Shown here: positions 1-10,320 of the stretch, piece after piece
How positions within the stretch are numbered: the stretch's first letter is position 1
Layout of the letters: each line of letters begins with the position of its first letter
Assembly (NCBI GenBank): GCA_016946835.1
Contig: JACVTC010000015.1
Location: 731,001-795,000 of the forward strand
Direction of reading: 5' to 3'
Source: Neocallimastix lanati (nom. inval.)
Taxonomy: Eukaryota > Neocallimastigomycota > Neocallimastigomycetes > Neocallimastigales > Neocallimastigaceae
Length of the DNA stretch: 64,000 bases
Notes under the pieces: generated by a model
Seen by the model: only the letters and a program-made list of their open reading frames with translations
What the model was told of the DNA's origin: nothing
Databases searched by the model: none
Program-made: the position numbers and the translations under genes

Positions 1-687
1 AAATTTCAATTATTATTAAAGTTAAAGAAAAAAATTTTTTTCCTTCTTTTTTTCCTTCTATTTTTCTTCTATTGTCGAAAATAAATATCGTATCACGGTA
101 TAATACTCGAATAAATTTTATCATAATTTCTTTGTTGCTATTTAATTTTTTTTATCGAATTAAAGGTTTAATTAATAAAAATTGATAAATTTTTAATGTC
201 TGAAAAAAAAAAAAGAAAGATATTTTATTATTAAATAGATTAATATTTTCATACTCTATGAAATTTATTTACTATATACATATGAAATTATATTTATAAA
301 AGTAATTACTAAACATCCATATTAAATAAATGAATAATAAGTAATACTGTCATGAATTTATAAACTTTATAAAAAATTTATTATTTTAAGTTCTGACATC
401 AAAAATTGACATATGCATATATTTATAAAAAAAAAATAATAATAATAATAAAAATAAAAATAAACAAAGAAATAAAAAAATGATATAACTTATTATAACA
501 GTATATCTTATTAATTAAATATTTAATTAGATAAATAAAAAATTAAATAGCAACAAAGAAATTATAATAAAATTTATTCGAGTATTATACCGTGATACGA
601 TATTTATTTTCGACAATAGAAGAAAAATAGAAGGAAAAAAAGAAGGAAAAAAATTTTTTTCTTTAATTTTAATAATAATTGAAATTT
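1..687. mobile_element. MITE-like element with ~150 bp terminal inverted repeats, cut by the left window edge
   Basis: Positions 1-152 reappear almost perfectly as their reverse complement at 537-687; for example TTCTTTGTTGCTATTTAA near 127-144 matches TTAAATAGCAACAAAGAA at 542-559. The arms include a pyrimidine/purine block and a shared core around ATACCGTGATACGATATT. The ~385 bp between the arms is A/T-rich and has no ORF. Long arms around a short non-coding centre fit a non-autonomous DNA transposon (MITE or foldback type). The outer edge of the left arm is at or beyond position 1, so target-site duplications and family cannot be determined. One or two small mismatches between the arms suggest a fairly young insertion. 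An assembly-made palindrome is the main alternative. Confidence 0.75.
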
Positions 688-1485
688 TATATAAATTTTT
701 TAAAATATATTATTCTTAATATTTTTAATTAAATATCAATACTATAATTTATATTTTTAATTAAATATCAAGACTTTAATTTATATTTTTAATTAAATAA
801 TTCTAATAAATATATTACATATTAAAAAATCATAATAAATAGAGTTTTATATAATAATAGATAAAAAAAAAAGAATAGGAAAAATAGTAGGAATAAATAG
901 TAGGAAATATAGTAGGAAAAAGAGAAGGAAAAAGAGAAAGAAATTTAGTTTGGATGTAATAAAATTAATATTATAATATATATAAAAATTTTTTATATAA
1001 ATACTGAAAAACTTTTTGAAAAATTTTACTAAATTAAAAAATAAAATAAAATAAAATAAAATAAGATATAAAATAAAATAAAATATAAAAAAAAATAAAA
1101 TAATATATAATATATAAAAATTTTTTATATAAATACTGAAAAACTTTTTGAAAAATTTTATTAAATTAAAAATTAAAATAAAATAAAATAAAATAAGATA
1201 TAAAATAAAATAAAATATAAAAAAAAATAAAATAAAATAAGATATAAAATAAAATAAAATATAAAAAAAAATAAAATAAAATAAGATATAAAGTAAAGTA
1301 AAATAAAATAAAATAAAATAAAATAAAATAAAATAAAATAATATTAAGTAAAATTAAAAAGTATAACATAAAAAGTATAGTAATTTAAAAAAAATATATA
1401 TATTTCTTCTTTAAAATAAAAGAAAATAATAAATTTGATTATTAATTAGTTATAATAAATAATAAACCTTTTATTTTTTATTAAG
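688..1485. repeat. A/T-rich region with a 132-bp tandem duplication and 44-bp repeats
   Basis: There is no gene here. Near 720-800 a ~37 bp A/T motif occurs in tandem. A purine tract at 860-945 repeats TAGGAAA-type words. The segment around 975-1100 is duplicated with an offset of 132 bp (the word ATACTGAAAAACTTTTTG lies at 1001 and again at 1133). After it, a 44-bp unit containing AAGATATAAAATAAAAT repeats at about 1197, 1241 and 1285, then decays into (AAAAT)n. This lies directly upstream of the PEP-utilising gene and could include its promoter, but no element can be assigned. Confidence 0.7.
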
Positions 1486-2190
1486 ATGAGTGAAACAAAA
1501 ATTATTTCTCTTAATTCAAAAGAATTAGTTGACATTTCTCAAGTCGGAGGAAAAGGATATTCTTTAATAAAATTAAGTTCTTTAAACTTAAACGTTCCTC
1601 CTGGAATTGTACTTACCGTAGGATTTTTTGAGGATTGGATTAAGAAAATTAAAAATTCTGACTTGTATAAAGAATTTATTCTTCAATTGAGCCAAAATAA
1701 TAATGAATGTCAAATCATATTAAATAAAATCAAGGATTGGAGTTTAAATAACTTAGTTTTAAGTTCGTCTGATAAACAAGATATCGAAGATAATCTTAAA
1801 AAGTTGTTTCCAGATGATTATAATAAAATATTATATGCTGTTCGTTCATCATCACCAGAGGAAGACTTAGCTGGGGCATCTTTCGCAGGAAATTATGAAA
1901 CGTATTTGGGAACTCAGTTTGATTTGCTAGAAGAATTCATTTTAAAATCATTTATATCTTGTATTGATTATAGAGTATTCAAATATAAATTAGAAAAAGG
2001 ATTTACCGCTTCTGATATAAAAATTGCTATCGTTATTATGAAACAAGTTAATTGTGATGTTTCAGGTGTAGGATTTTCTATAAATCCATTAAATAATGAT
2101 TATGATGAAGCTGTAATCACTTCTAATTTTGGATTAGGAGAAAGTGTTGTTGGAGGTAATAAATCGACTCATTTGATTTTCAAAATTTGA
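1486..2190 (+). CDS. N-terminal part of the PEP-utilising enzyme (ATP-binding PPDK_N domain), ending in the inversion junction
   Basis: This 234-codon ORF starts at an ATG after a long A/T leader. Residues 1-224 carry the first half of a PPDK_N/ATP-grasp-like domain: QVGGKGYSLIKL near residue 19, a VPPG turn, AVRSSSPEEDLAGASFAG near 118, and GLGESVVGG at about 216-224. The last 10 codons (2158-2187) come from the inverted segment read on the wrong strand and are not part of the family. A protein made from this frame alone would lack the end of the nucleotide-binding domain and the phosphohistidine, so it should be inactive as a phosphotransferase. Confidence 0.75.
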   Translation: MSETKIISLNSKELVDISQVGGKGYSLIKLSSLNLNVPPGIVLTVGFFEDWIKKIKNSDLYKEFILQLSQNNNECQIILNKIKDWSLNNLVLSSSDKQDIEDNLKKLFPDDYNKILYAVRSSSPEEDLAGASFAGNYETYLGTQFDLLEEFILKSFISCIDYRVFKYKLEKGFTASDIKIAIVIMKQVNCDVSGVGFSINPLNNDYDEAVITSNFGLGESVVGGNKSTHLIFKI

Positions 2191-2916
2191 TTTTGATGAT
2201 TTAGCAAAATATTTTGCAAAAATAATTCGAATTATTGGAACTTTTCGAATGATATATAATTTATTTATTTTTAATGCTTTACATTCTGTCTTATTTTTAT
2301 ATTCATTACCGTGATTAAGTAGTGTCTCATTAATTAAACTATTTATATTTGAGGTATAATTTGTAATTGTTTCAATTTCAAACTTTGTCATTACATTAGA
2401 AAGATTTAATAATAGTTTTCCTCCAATGCCATCAAATGCACTCTCCTTCAAATTATCAATATTTTCAATACCCGGAATTAGTTTTGCTAATGTATGAATA
2501 ACTAATTTAAACACATCTGATCCAAATGTAGTCATTGGTTCTTCAAATCCTTGAACACCTACCGTTACATCGAAATAAAGTTGACGTTGTTCATTTGGTT
2601 TAGTTAAGAATTCTTCTGGTAATTTATTGTAAGTTGTAATAGGTCTTGCTTGAAGAATATATAAAATATCATTTTCAATACCAAATTCAATATCAATAGG
2701 TACATTATAACTATTTTCAATGACAATAATTTTGTCAACTATTTGAATTATTTGTTCTTTCGATAAAGATGACTTTTTCTGATTTTCCGAATTTTGTTCC
2801 AGAATTGATGTACCATTATCTTCATTCAATTTTACAATTTTGTCTTTACTTCCTAACTTTTCAGTAATGACTTTTTTAGAAATTTTATTAACTATATATT
2901 CATCTGGTGTAATGAT
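2158..2916 (-). other. Inverted central segment of the PEP-utilising gene
   Basis: Read on the minus strand from 2916 down, it begins IITPDEYIVNK, which directly continues the GESVVGG that ends at 2157. It passes LQARPITTYNK, the closing motif of PPDK_N, and GVQGFEEPMTTFG, similar to the RPH middle domain. It ends at MSRFI, which joins in frame to the plus-strand T-ESEEYIQ starting at 2917. The length is 759 bp, exactly 253 codons. The flanks are GGT at 2155-2157 and ACC at 2917-2919, a 3-bp inverted microhomology. No internal stop is present, so the segment has not decayed since the inversion. Confidence 0.85.
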
Positions 2917-4191
2917 ACCGAAAGTGAAGAATATATTCAAAAGAATATTGATAGTAATGTTTCGATATTTACTATATTCGAGCATCTTTTTAATAATCTT
3001 GTTACATATTTCAGAAGTTATGCTATTCCAGTATTAGCATATGGAATATTTTTTGGATATATGAAGCTCAAAAATTTATTTGAGCCATACTTAAAAGATA
3101 ATAATGAATTAAGACAAGATTTTAATAATTTAATTAAATGTTTCCCATTTGTTACCATTTTAATGGGATTGGATGCGTATAAATTATCTACCTATTTAGA
3201 TAAGAATCAATATAAGAACAAGACACAAGATGAATTTTATCAGGACTATTTAGATAAAAAGTTCCCAAAAGAATTTTATAATGAATTTGAAACTTTTATG
3301 AAAAAATATGGTTTCAGAGGAGAAGGTGAAATAGATATTGTTAACAAAAGATATTCTGAAAATCCAAAAACAATCATTAATCAATTCTTTTCTGCACTTT
3401 TAGAATATGATGAGAGTAATAATCCTCAAAAAGATTTTGATGATACAAATACCAACAGACCTGAAATCTTTAGAAAACTTTATAAATTCGCTAGTAAAAA
3501 AGGTTTTGCTTCTGAATTTGAAAAGGCTTATTTCTTTACCGTAAACTTTTTCCAATATAGGGAGTCTCATAAATATTATATTGTCTTTGTAATAGGAAGC
3601 GTGAGAAAATTAATATTGAAGAGGGCTGAAGTTTTATTACAAAGAAACTTGATTGATGATATCGATGATATCTTTAAATTAAAAATTAAATCGTTAGATC
3701 ATATTTTAGAAAATGTAGATGTCATAACAAAAGAAAAGGTAGGAAATAAAATTCATGAAGATAATAAATGTAGAGAAATTGTTACCACCTGGAAAAGACA
3801 ACCTATCATGTTTGATTCTAGAGGAAGAATCTTTTCTCACGAAAGAAAAGAAGCTTCAAAAAAGAATCAATTAATTGGAGACTCTGTTAGTTATGGAAAG
3901 GTAAGAGGAAAAGCAAAAGTTTTGAAAACAGTAAATGAAAAAGTATTTAATCCAGGAGAAATTTTAGTTACTAAAGCTACAGATTCAGGTTGGACTCCAT
4001 TAATTATTAATTGTGGAGGTATTATCTTAGAAGTTGGAGGAATGCTTCAACATGGAGCGTTAGTAAGTAGAGAATTTAATAAGCCTTGTGTTGTTGGAAT
4101 TGAAAATATCACCGATATTATTAAAGATGGTGAAGAAATTGAAGTAGATGCCATTGAAGGAATTATTACTTTATTGGATAGAGAAGAATAA
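2917..4191 (+). CDS. C-terminal part of the PEP-utilising enzyme (middle domain and swivelling His domain)
   Basis: The open frame extends upstream of the first ATG (3061) back through 2917 without a stop, so the 3061 ATG is internal to the family sequence and not a natural start. Counting from 3061: YGFRGEGEIDI (83-93) and the RESHKYYIVFVIGSVRKLIL block (167-186) match the conserved RPH middle-domain helices. GEILVTKATDSGWTPLI (299-315) and GGMLQHGALVSREFNKPCVVG (326-346) form the PEP-utilisers mobile domain with His331 as phospho-carrier. The gene ends at TAA 4189-4191 and is followed by an A-rich tail. Alone it lacks the ATP-binding domain. Confidence 0.75.
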   Translation, partial: TESEEYIQKNIDSNVSIFTIFEHLFNNLVTYFRSYAIPVLAYGIFFGYMKLKNLFEPYLKDNNELRQDFNNLIKCFPFVTILMGLDAYKLSTYLDKNQYKNKTQDEFYQDYLDKKFPKEFYNEFETFMKKYGFRGEGEIDIVNKRYSENPKTIINQFFSALLEYDESNNPQKDFDDTNTNRPEIFRKLYKFASKKGFASEFEKAYFFTVNFFQYRESHKYYIVFVIGSVRKLILKRAEVLLQRNLIDDIDDIFKLKIKSLDHILENVDVITKEKVGNKIHEDNKCREIVTTWKRQPIMFDSRGRIFSHERKEASKKNQLIGDSVSYGKVRGKAKVLKTVNEKVFNPGEILVTKATDSGWTPLIINCGGIILEVGGMLQHGALVSREFNKPCVVGIENITDIIKDGEEIEVDAIEGIITLLDREE

Positions 4192-4238
4192 TATATAAAT
4201 TTTAATTTAAAAAAAAAAAAAAAATAAATAAATAATAA

Positions 4239-4270
<32 letters not shown>

Positions 4271-5155
4271 CTATTACTACTTTAAGGATATATATATATA
4301 TTTATATATATACTAATCTATAAAAGACAAAATTAAAAACATGAATAATATTATCAAAAAAAAAAATCTCTTTTTTATATTTTTTGAAACTAAAATAGCT
4401 ACAAGAACATAAAAATATTTCAGAAAAATTTATGTTATTTAACATTATTAATAATATTATAGTTGAGAAAAAACTAATTAAATCGCTTAAATCGCTTTAC
4501 TATAATTTATTAGTATACATTCTTTTATATTTCAAGTTTTATTTTCTTTATGTATTAAATGTCATTCATTGCAAGTTATTTTTGTGTTATATAATAACAA
4601 ATAAAAATGTAATCTATTATACTATCAATTTATATATGTAAAGTATTTAAATTATAAATAAAATTAAAATATATCAAAAACAATATATTATCGTAATATA
4701 ATATTAACTTTTCTTTTATATTTATTCTTATTTTTATTTTTATTTTCTTTAATATATTAAAAAAAATCTTTTTTTTTTATATAGCAAATTGTTTTATATT
4801 ATTTTCAATAAAATTTTATATTGATAATTTTGAATTATTTCCCGATGAACTTGATTAAATGTACTTTAATATTAAATCTATATTAAATTTTTGAAAAAAA
4901 AAAACTTTGAAATGTAATTTACCTTCGTTATGAATTTAATTGAAATTTATTAAATATTGTCTTTTTTTAATATTTCATGATAATTTATTAAATAAAGGAG
5001 TGAATTGCTATATATATTTTAAAATATTTATTTATTTAATTTTCCTAATTCTTTACTGTAAGATAATTTTCTTCTTTTCTTTCATTAACCTAAAATATCA
5101 TACAAATACTACTGATTTCATATAAAGATAAAATAATTTAAAATCAGTTTTTTTC
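4192..5155. other. Low-complexity intergenic DNA
   Basis: A/T-rich sequence with A-tracts, a TA-dinucleotide patch near 4250-4310 and no convincing gene. Short ORFs such as 4432-4641 and 4940-5125 encode Ile/Leu/Tyr/Phe-rich peptides of the kind expected by chance at this composition. Confidence 0.7.
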
Positions 5156-5410
5156 TTGTTTTTTATTTTTATTTTTAGAATTTCCCTCACAAGTCTGATC
5201 ATATTATCCCAGCCACAACAGACAACTAATACCAGACAAACTACTTTATATCGGAGTTGTATCAGGATGACAATATATAGTGCTCCTATGTCATACCATT
5301 TCTGTTTAGATGCTCTCAATGACCCTGAAAAATATGTGAGCCGATTTTTTAACAAAAGTATTTCAGATATTAAAATGACGCATTTCACAAATCTAATTTT
5401 TAAAGATTGA
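5156..5410. other. GC-richer island open on both strands, possible gene relic
   Basis: About 230 bp (5180-5410) is clearly less A/T-rich than its surroundings and is open on both strands: plus 5156-5410 (84 codons, with LDALNDPEKYVSRFFNK) and minus 5098-5388 (96 codons). I do not recognise either product. The plus frame looks slightly more protein-like, being mixed in composition and without a long hydrophobic run, while its first ~20 residues are hydrophobic. Simple (A)n and (TA)n sequence flanks the island at 5430-5490. It could be a short secreted-peptide gene, an exon, a relic of a mobile element, or a non-coding RNA. Confidence 0.25.
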
Positions 5411-5452
5411 AATATATTAAAAATAAAAATAAGAATAAAAAAAAAATTAAAA

Positions 5453-5494
<42 letters not shown>

Positions 5495-5801
5495 TAGTAA
5501 AGTAAAAATTAAAGTATTATATAATACCTAATGTAGGGGAATATTAAGGTTTATATGATTTTATATTATTGTACCTATTATACATTACAGTATTATAAAT
5601 ATTTTATTATGTATGTAACATGTAAATAATTATAAAATTATTAAAAATACCTTTTAAAGGTATGGATATAAATTTATAACTACAATGGTTATCAGAAGTA
5701 TTAAAAATTACAGAAAAATGTGATTCATATTTGTTTGATATTGCTATTTAAATTTAACTATATTGAAATTTTAAATATTTTTTTTTTATATATATCTTAA
5801 G

Positions 5802-5875
<74 letters not shown>

Positions 5876-5984
5876 ATACCACATATAAAACATGTTTACA
5901 CTTTTAACTCTATATATATATTATATTTTATCATATATTTAAAAAAAAAAAATATATATATATATATATCATATTATATCATAT

Positions 5985-6027
<43 letters not shown>

Positions 6028-6866
6028 TATTCCTACACCCCAATATATATTGTTGTACCTATTTAACAACAGAATGCATGGGATTATATTTCGTATATTC
6101 GTTTCACTTTGTATATTAGAGTGTCTCTTTCTACATAAAATAATATTTTTAATTAGAAATGACAAAATGTGTATTGATATTATAAATATTGTAAGTAGTG
6201 GTGACAAGTAATCTCTTGTATATATATTTTAATCTTTTGTGGGTGGACTTTACATTCGGCATTCTCCCATCACTATTAACACATAATACTTTATAGTATA
6301 GTATTCTTCATAATGATACGAAATACTTTTTTTTTTTAAGAACATACTTTTTTATTTAAATTTAATTCCTATTTTTTTTTTTTTTTTTTTTATTTATTAT
6401 TATTACTATTTTTTTATTATTTTTATTTTATTTTATATTATTATTATTATTTTTATTATTTTTAATTATAAATTAATACATGATATTATTATTAGTGTTT
6501 CTATGTATTTCTATATATTTCTATGTATTTTATATTTATTTTATATTTATTTTAAATTTTATATTCTCAAAATATAAAATTGAAATAATTTTTTTTTTAT
6601 ATATATTGAAAAAATGTGTATTGAAAAATATTTAAACGATTCATCTTAAAAAGAATTTAAATTTAATTTCTATCTATTTTTTGTATTATCTATTTAATTT
6701 TATTTTTATAACTCTATATACATATATATAAGAATTATATAATAATTCTATGCTATTTATATTTTAATAATATTCTAATAATTATTTGTAATTTTAATAC
6801 TAGCTTATTCAAATAATTATTAAAATATTATTAATAAGAAATGAAAAAAAAAATTGTTAGTTATTT
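5411..6866. repeat. Low-complexity intergenic DNA with TA, A and TTA tracts
   Basis: Contains (TA)n at 5460-5490, an A30 run followed by (TA)n and (TTA)n at 5800-5875, A/T runs at 5940-6025, T runs near 6370-6390, and repeated TTTCTATGTATTTC words near 6500-6535. A small GC-richer stretch at 6230-6275 (around GTGGGTGGACTTTACATTCG) has no recognisable identity. No gene is supported. The 3' end of this stretch is the 3' flank of the minus-strand CotH gene. Confidence 0.65.
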
Positions 6867-8687
6867 TTAATATTTCCAGTGATTATTAATAAATTCAATT
6901 CTTTTCTTGAGCCAATCTGCAACATAATTTGCATGTTCTGGTTGTGAATCAAGTGGAGGAATTACTGGAAGAGCTTCTCCTGCAACAGATTTATCATGAT
7001 CTTCAGTATCCCATCTTTGATGTTCTATTTCAAAGGCCTTAGCATTAGTTTCAGTAATTTTGTGAATATTATCAATAGCCTTATTGAAGGCTCCCTTTTG
7101 ATAGTACTCATTCCACTTCTTTCTAATGAGTTCTTGGTACCATTCTTGATACATGAGAACACTTAACCATGGATTAATATCAGTACCTGGAGCATTACTA
7201 GCCGTTGGAACAATATTGGCAGCAAATAAACCTTGACCATTTTCACAACGTTTAATACCAAGTGCTGAATCATAATCCCATGGAGCTTCAAATCTAAGTT
7301 TCTTTTTTCCTTCAGCACTGAAATCTACATCCATATAGAAACTAGAGAAAGCAACATCAGCATCACATGCAATTTCATTAATGATATAGAAAAGAGCTAA
7401 TGAATTAACATCAACCACCTTTTCAACGGCTTGTTGTGGGGTAAGTTCAGCGTTTTCAACAATTTCACTGTAATCTTCATTGAATTCAAAAGTTTTATTG
7501 TTATAGGCAGCTTCATACATGATATCATAAACCTTATTAATGTAATTAGCAATAAAATCATGTTGAGCTTGGGAATTAATATCACTACTTATAGCAATTT
7601 GTTCATCCCCCATACCACCTTCTGGAGACTTTGTTTCTAAACCACCTTTTCCATCGTAGCCCTTTAATGGATCTCTATTATGGTAATCAATGAGAACCTT
7701 ATTTAATGGATCCTCAAGATATGCGTAACCATCATGTTCAAGTAAGTAACTAATATCAGAACCTTCATAGCCCTTCTTTGGTTCAACTCCTTCAATTCTA
7801 CCCTCAGCAATTTGTTGTTGTTCAGCTAAAATGTAGACACCTTCATATTCTCCATTGATAGTAACTTCAACGTATCTAGTATCGGAGACGTAGTAGCCTT
7901 CAGTACTATAAATTTCACGAGCAATAGAAAGAACGCTTACATCTCTGACAAGAGATTCATCTTTGTAACTAGAAAGAAGAATCCAATTTTTGTAGGCTCC
8001 ATCGTTATTCATTCCAAGAATACTTTGCTTTTTATCAAACTTTATATGAAGAGGCTTCTTTGGATAATTAGAAGTAAAGTTACCACGAACTTTAACATTA
8101 GCTTTAGCATTACTTATAAGACTTTTTCCTTCAGCGTCAGTTATATTAAGAGTACATTCTTCATAATATGGTTCTGGTGGTACGACATAATCTGGAATGA
8201 ATTGAGAAAATAATCCAGAAACCACTTTACTTACTGGTTTAGTAAGAGCATCAGAATTTCCAGAAGAAGTAGTAATAGCAATTACTGGAAGAACACCTGA
8301 AGGTTTGTATTCATTAGAGTTTGATGCGTCAGTTTGTATAGTGTTTTGATTTTCAATTGGTTTTTCACTAATTTCAGTCGATTGTTTATTTTCACATATG
8401 ATTTCATCAATGTAACACCATTCACCATTTTCTGCACCCCATGCACCTTCTATATCAGTGACAACTACTTCGCAACCTTTACATATTTTGTAATTTGGAT
8501 CATGATATCCTTGACATTTTTCACTATCAATCAAACACCAATCACCATTTTCTGCACCCCATAAGCCTTCATCATCAGCTACAATTGGTTTGCAACCAGT
8601 ACAACAATCGTAAACGTCATGATGACATACTGCAGAGGCCAGAATACCTGTGGATAATAAGGCAGAAGCAAAAACTATAAATTTCAT
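6867..8687 (-). CDS. Secreted CotH-family protein with two fungal dockerins (cellulosome component)
   Basis: The protein has 606 aa. Residues 1-19 form a signal peptide (hydrophobic, ending LASA). Two tandem Cys-rich fungal dockerins (CBM10-like) follow: about 20-58, with CCTGCKPIV and GLWGAENGDWC, and about 59-98, with CKGCEVVV and GAWGAENGEWC. In gut fungi these dock proteins onto cohesin-bearing scaffoldins of the extracellular cellulosome. After a polar linker (99-150), a CotH kinase-like domain fills 150-606: VKVRGNFTS at 198, KNWILLSSYKDESLVRDV at 233, INGEYEGVYIL at 277, NEIACDADVAF at 437, and PWDYDSALG at 469, whose Asp residues correspond to the metal-binding part of CotH atypical kinases. 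Length and order are normal for the family. The start is fixed by the signal peptide; an oligo(A) leader precedes it in gene sense. The substrate is unknown: it may phosphorylate or otherwise modify cellulosome proteins, or act structurally. No intron is seen. Confidence 0.9.
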   Translation of the reverse strand: MKFIVFASALLSTGILASAVCHHDVYDCCTGCKPIVADDEGLWGAENGDWCLIDSEKCQGYHDPNYKICKGCEVVVTDIEGAWGAENGEWCYIDEIICENKQSTEISEKPIENQNTIQTDASNSNEYKPSGVLPVIAITTSSGNSDALTKPVSKVVSGLFSQFIPDYVVPPEPYYEECTLNITDAEGKSLISNAKANVKVRGNFTSNYPKKPLHIKFDKKQSILGMNNDGAYKNWILLSSYKDESLVRDVSVLSIAREIYSTEGYYVSDTRYVEVTINGEYEGVYILAEQQQIAEGRIEGVEPKKGYEGSDISYLLEHDGYAYLEDPLNKVLIDYHNRDPLKGYDGKGGLETKSPEGGMGDEQIAISSDINSQAQHDFIANYINKVYDIMYEAAYNNKTFEFNEDYSEIVENAELTPQQAVEKVVDVNSLALFYIINEIACDADVAFSSFYMDVDFSAEGKKKLRFEAPWDYDSALGIKRCENGQGLFAANIVPTASNAPGTDINPWLSVLMYQEWYQELIRKKWNEYYQKGAFNKAIDNIHKITETNAKAFEIEHQRWDTEDHDKSVAGEALPVIPPLDSQPEHANYVADWLKKRIEFINNHWKY

Positions 8688-10320
8688 TTTTTTTTTTATA
8701 ATATGTTTTGTATATTTATTATCTTTATTATTTGTTGAATAATAGGTATATATATAATTTTTAAATGATTATCTATTTTTAATTTTTTATTTTTTTTAAT
8801 TAAATTTTTATTTTTTTATGTTTATTATATTAAAGCAATAATATTTCCGTTTGGCCTTTTATTTTATTTATTTATTTATATATATATATAATTTTTTTTT
8901 TTTTTTTCAATCAATATTAATATAAATTTATTGTATTATTATTAAGTATCAATAAATATTTTTAAATTTTGAAAAAAAAAAAAAAGTTGATGACAATAAA
9001 AGGAAAATTTTAACTCTTATATACAAAAAAATTTTATTATCAAATTGAATTTTCTCTACCTACCTTTTTTTTTATTATATTTATATGTGGGTTTTTGTGT
9101 TTTGATTTTTTTTTTTTTTTTTTTTTTTCTTTTCTTGGAATGGTTGCACACAAAGTTTACAAAAAATTAAAAAATAAATTAAAACTTAAAAAATAATAAT
9201 TAAAAACTAAATAAAACCATAAAATTAAAAATAAATTAAATTTCAAAAAAAAATAAATTAAATTTCAAAAAATAAAAAAAAATTAAATTAAAAAAATTTA
9301 TAATTTCCAAATCATAATTATTAATAAAAACTGTTTTTTTCTTTTTTTTTTCTCTTTTAATAATTATGTAATTTTTTTGTAAATTTTTAATTCTAGATGC
9401 AATCTAATCTAATATATTGTAATATATATATTATACCAATCTTCTTTTGTATATTCATTATTACACAATGGCCATTCCAAAAAAAAAAAAAAAAAAAAAA
9501 ATGACAAAAACTAATTAATTAAAAAATAATGAAAAAATAATGTATATATTTATAGTTTTATTAATAATTAATATTTCAAATTAATAATCTTTACTTTTTT
9601 TTTTTTTTTAATTTTTATATTATATAAATAAATAAATAAATTAAATAAGTTTAAATAAATAAATAAATAAATTAATAAATGTATATGAATAAATAAATAA
9701 ATATAAATAAAATTAAAAAAAAAACTTTTCTAATTATTTATTTTTTATTTAAAAATAATAATTATTTTTTACATTTTTCACTTTAAATGAATATATGTAA
9801 TAGTATAATATGTTTTTTTTTAATTTTATTTTTCTATTTTTTTTTATTTAGTTCATTATTCATTTTTTACTTTTTATTTTTATTTTTATCTTATAACACG
9901 CTTTTTTTTTATTTTTAGGTTCAAAATTTGGACTTTTATTAGCTTAATTATCTCCATAATAATTTTAAATTAACAATAATTTTAATTTAATAATATGATC
10001 ATGAAATAAAAAATAATTTTGACCTTTTTGTTAATTTAATAAATAATTAAAAAAAAAATAAAAAAAAAATAGAAAGAGATAATTAGTTATCTCTATTAAT
10101 TAATTAATTAATTAATTAATATCTATAATATTAATATTAATATCTTTTATACTATATTAATATCTTTTATACTATATTAATATCTATAATATTAATATCT
10201 ATAATATGGTTGTGTATCTTTTTTTTATTATATTCAATATAGTCTCATATCTTTTCATTATTTAAGAGTAATTTTGTATTGATTGTTCGCATATTATCTA
10301 TTTTAATGTTCACATTTACT
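8688..10320. other. Intergenic A/T-rich DNA, including the CotH 5' flank
   Basis: Dominated by A- and T-tracts (e.g. 9105-9128, 9479-9501), AAAT-type words near 9630-9720 and ATTA-type repeats near 10085-10205. The CotH promoter should lie in 8688-9150, but no TATA or other element can be singled out in such composition. No gene or RNA was seen. Confidence 0.6.

Larger units (their letters stand above)
1486..4191 (+). pseudogene. PEP-utilising phosphotransferase (rifampin phosphotransferase/PEP synthase-like), disrupted by an internal inversion
   Basis: Three coding blocks form one gene: 1486-2157 (+), 2158-2916 (read on minus) and 2917-4191 (+). If the centre is mentally flipped, all blocks are in one frame over about 901 codons, close to the ~870 aa of rifampin phosphotransferases. 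The order is PPDK_N ATP-binding domain, middle domain, then C-terminal swivelling His domain; that is the RPH order, not that of PEP synthase, which ends in a TIM barrel. Seen in the sequence: the GGKGYSL start, VRSSSPEEDLAGASFAG, LQARPIT in the inverted part, YGFRGEGEID, and GGMLQHGALVSREF with the catalytic-type His codon at 4051-4053. Such enzymes move phosphate from ATP through the His to an acceptor. As assembled, translation from 1486 stops at 2190. Possible explanations are a true inactivating inversion, a heterozygous or reversible inversion, or an assembly error. The acceptor substrate is unknown. A bacterial origin is plausible but unproved. Confidence 0.8.

Noticed and set aside
1166-1369. 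67-codon Phe/Tyr/Leu ORF on the minus strand
   Set aside because: Encoded by the AAAAT-type tandem repeat; composition fully explained by the repeat.
2840-3037. 65-codon plus-strand ORF with hydrophobic product
   Set aside because: Wrong-frame reading across the right-hand inversion junction of the PEP-utilising gene.
4432-4641. 69-codon hydrophobic ORF
   Set aside because: Ile/Leu/Tyr-rich composition as expected from random A/T DNA; no conserved motif.
5974-6207. 77-codon minus-strand ORF
   Set aside because: C-terminal part is a poly-Phe run from an A homopolymer; no family resemblance.
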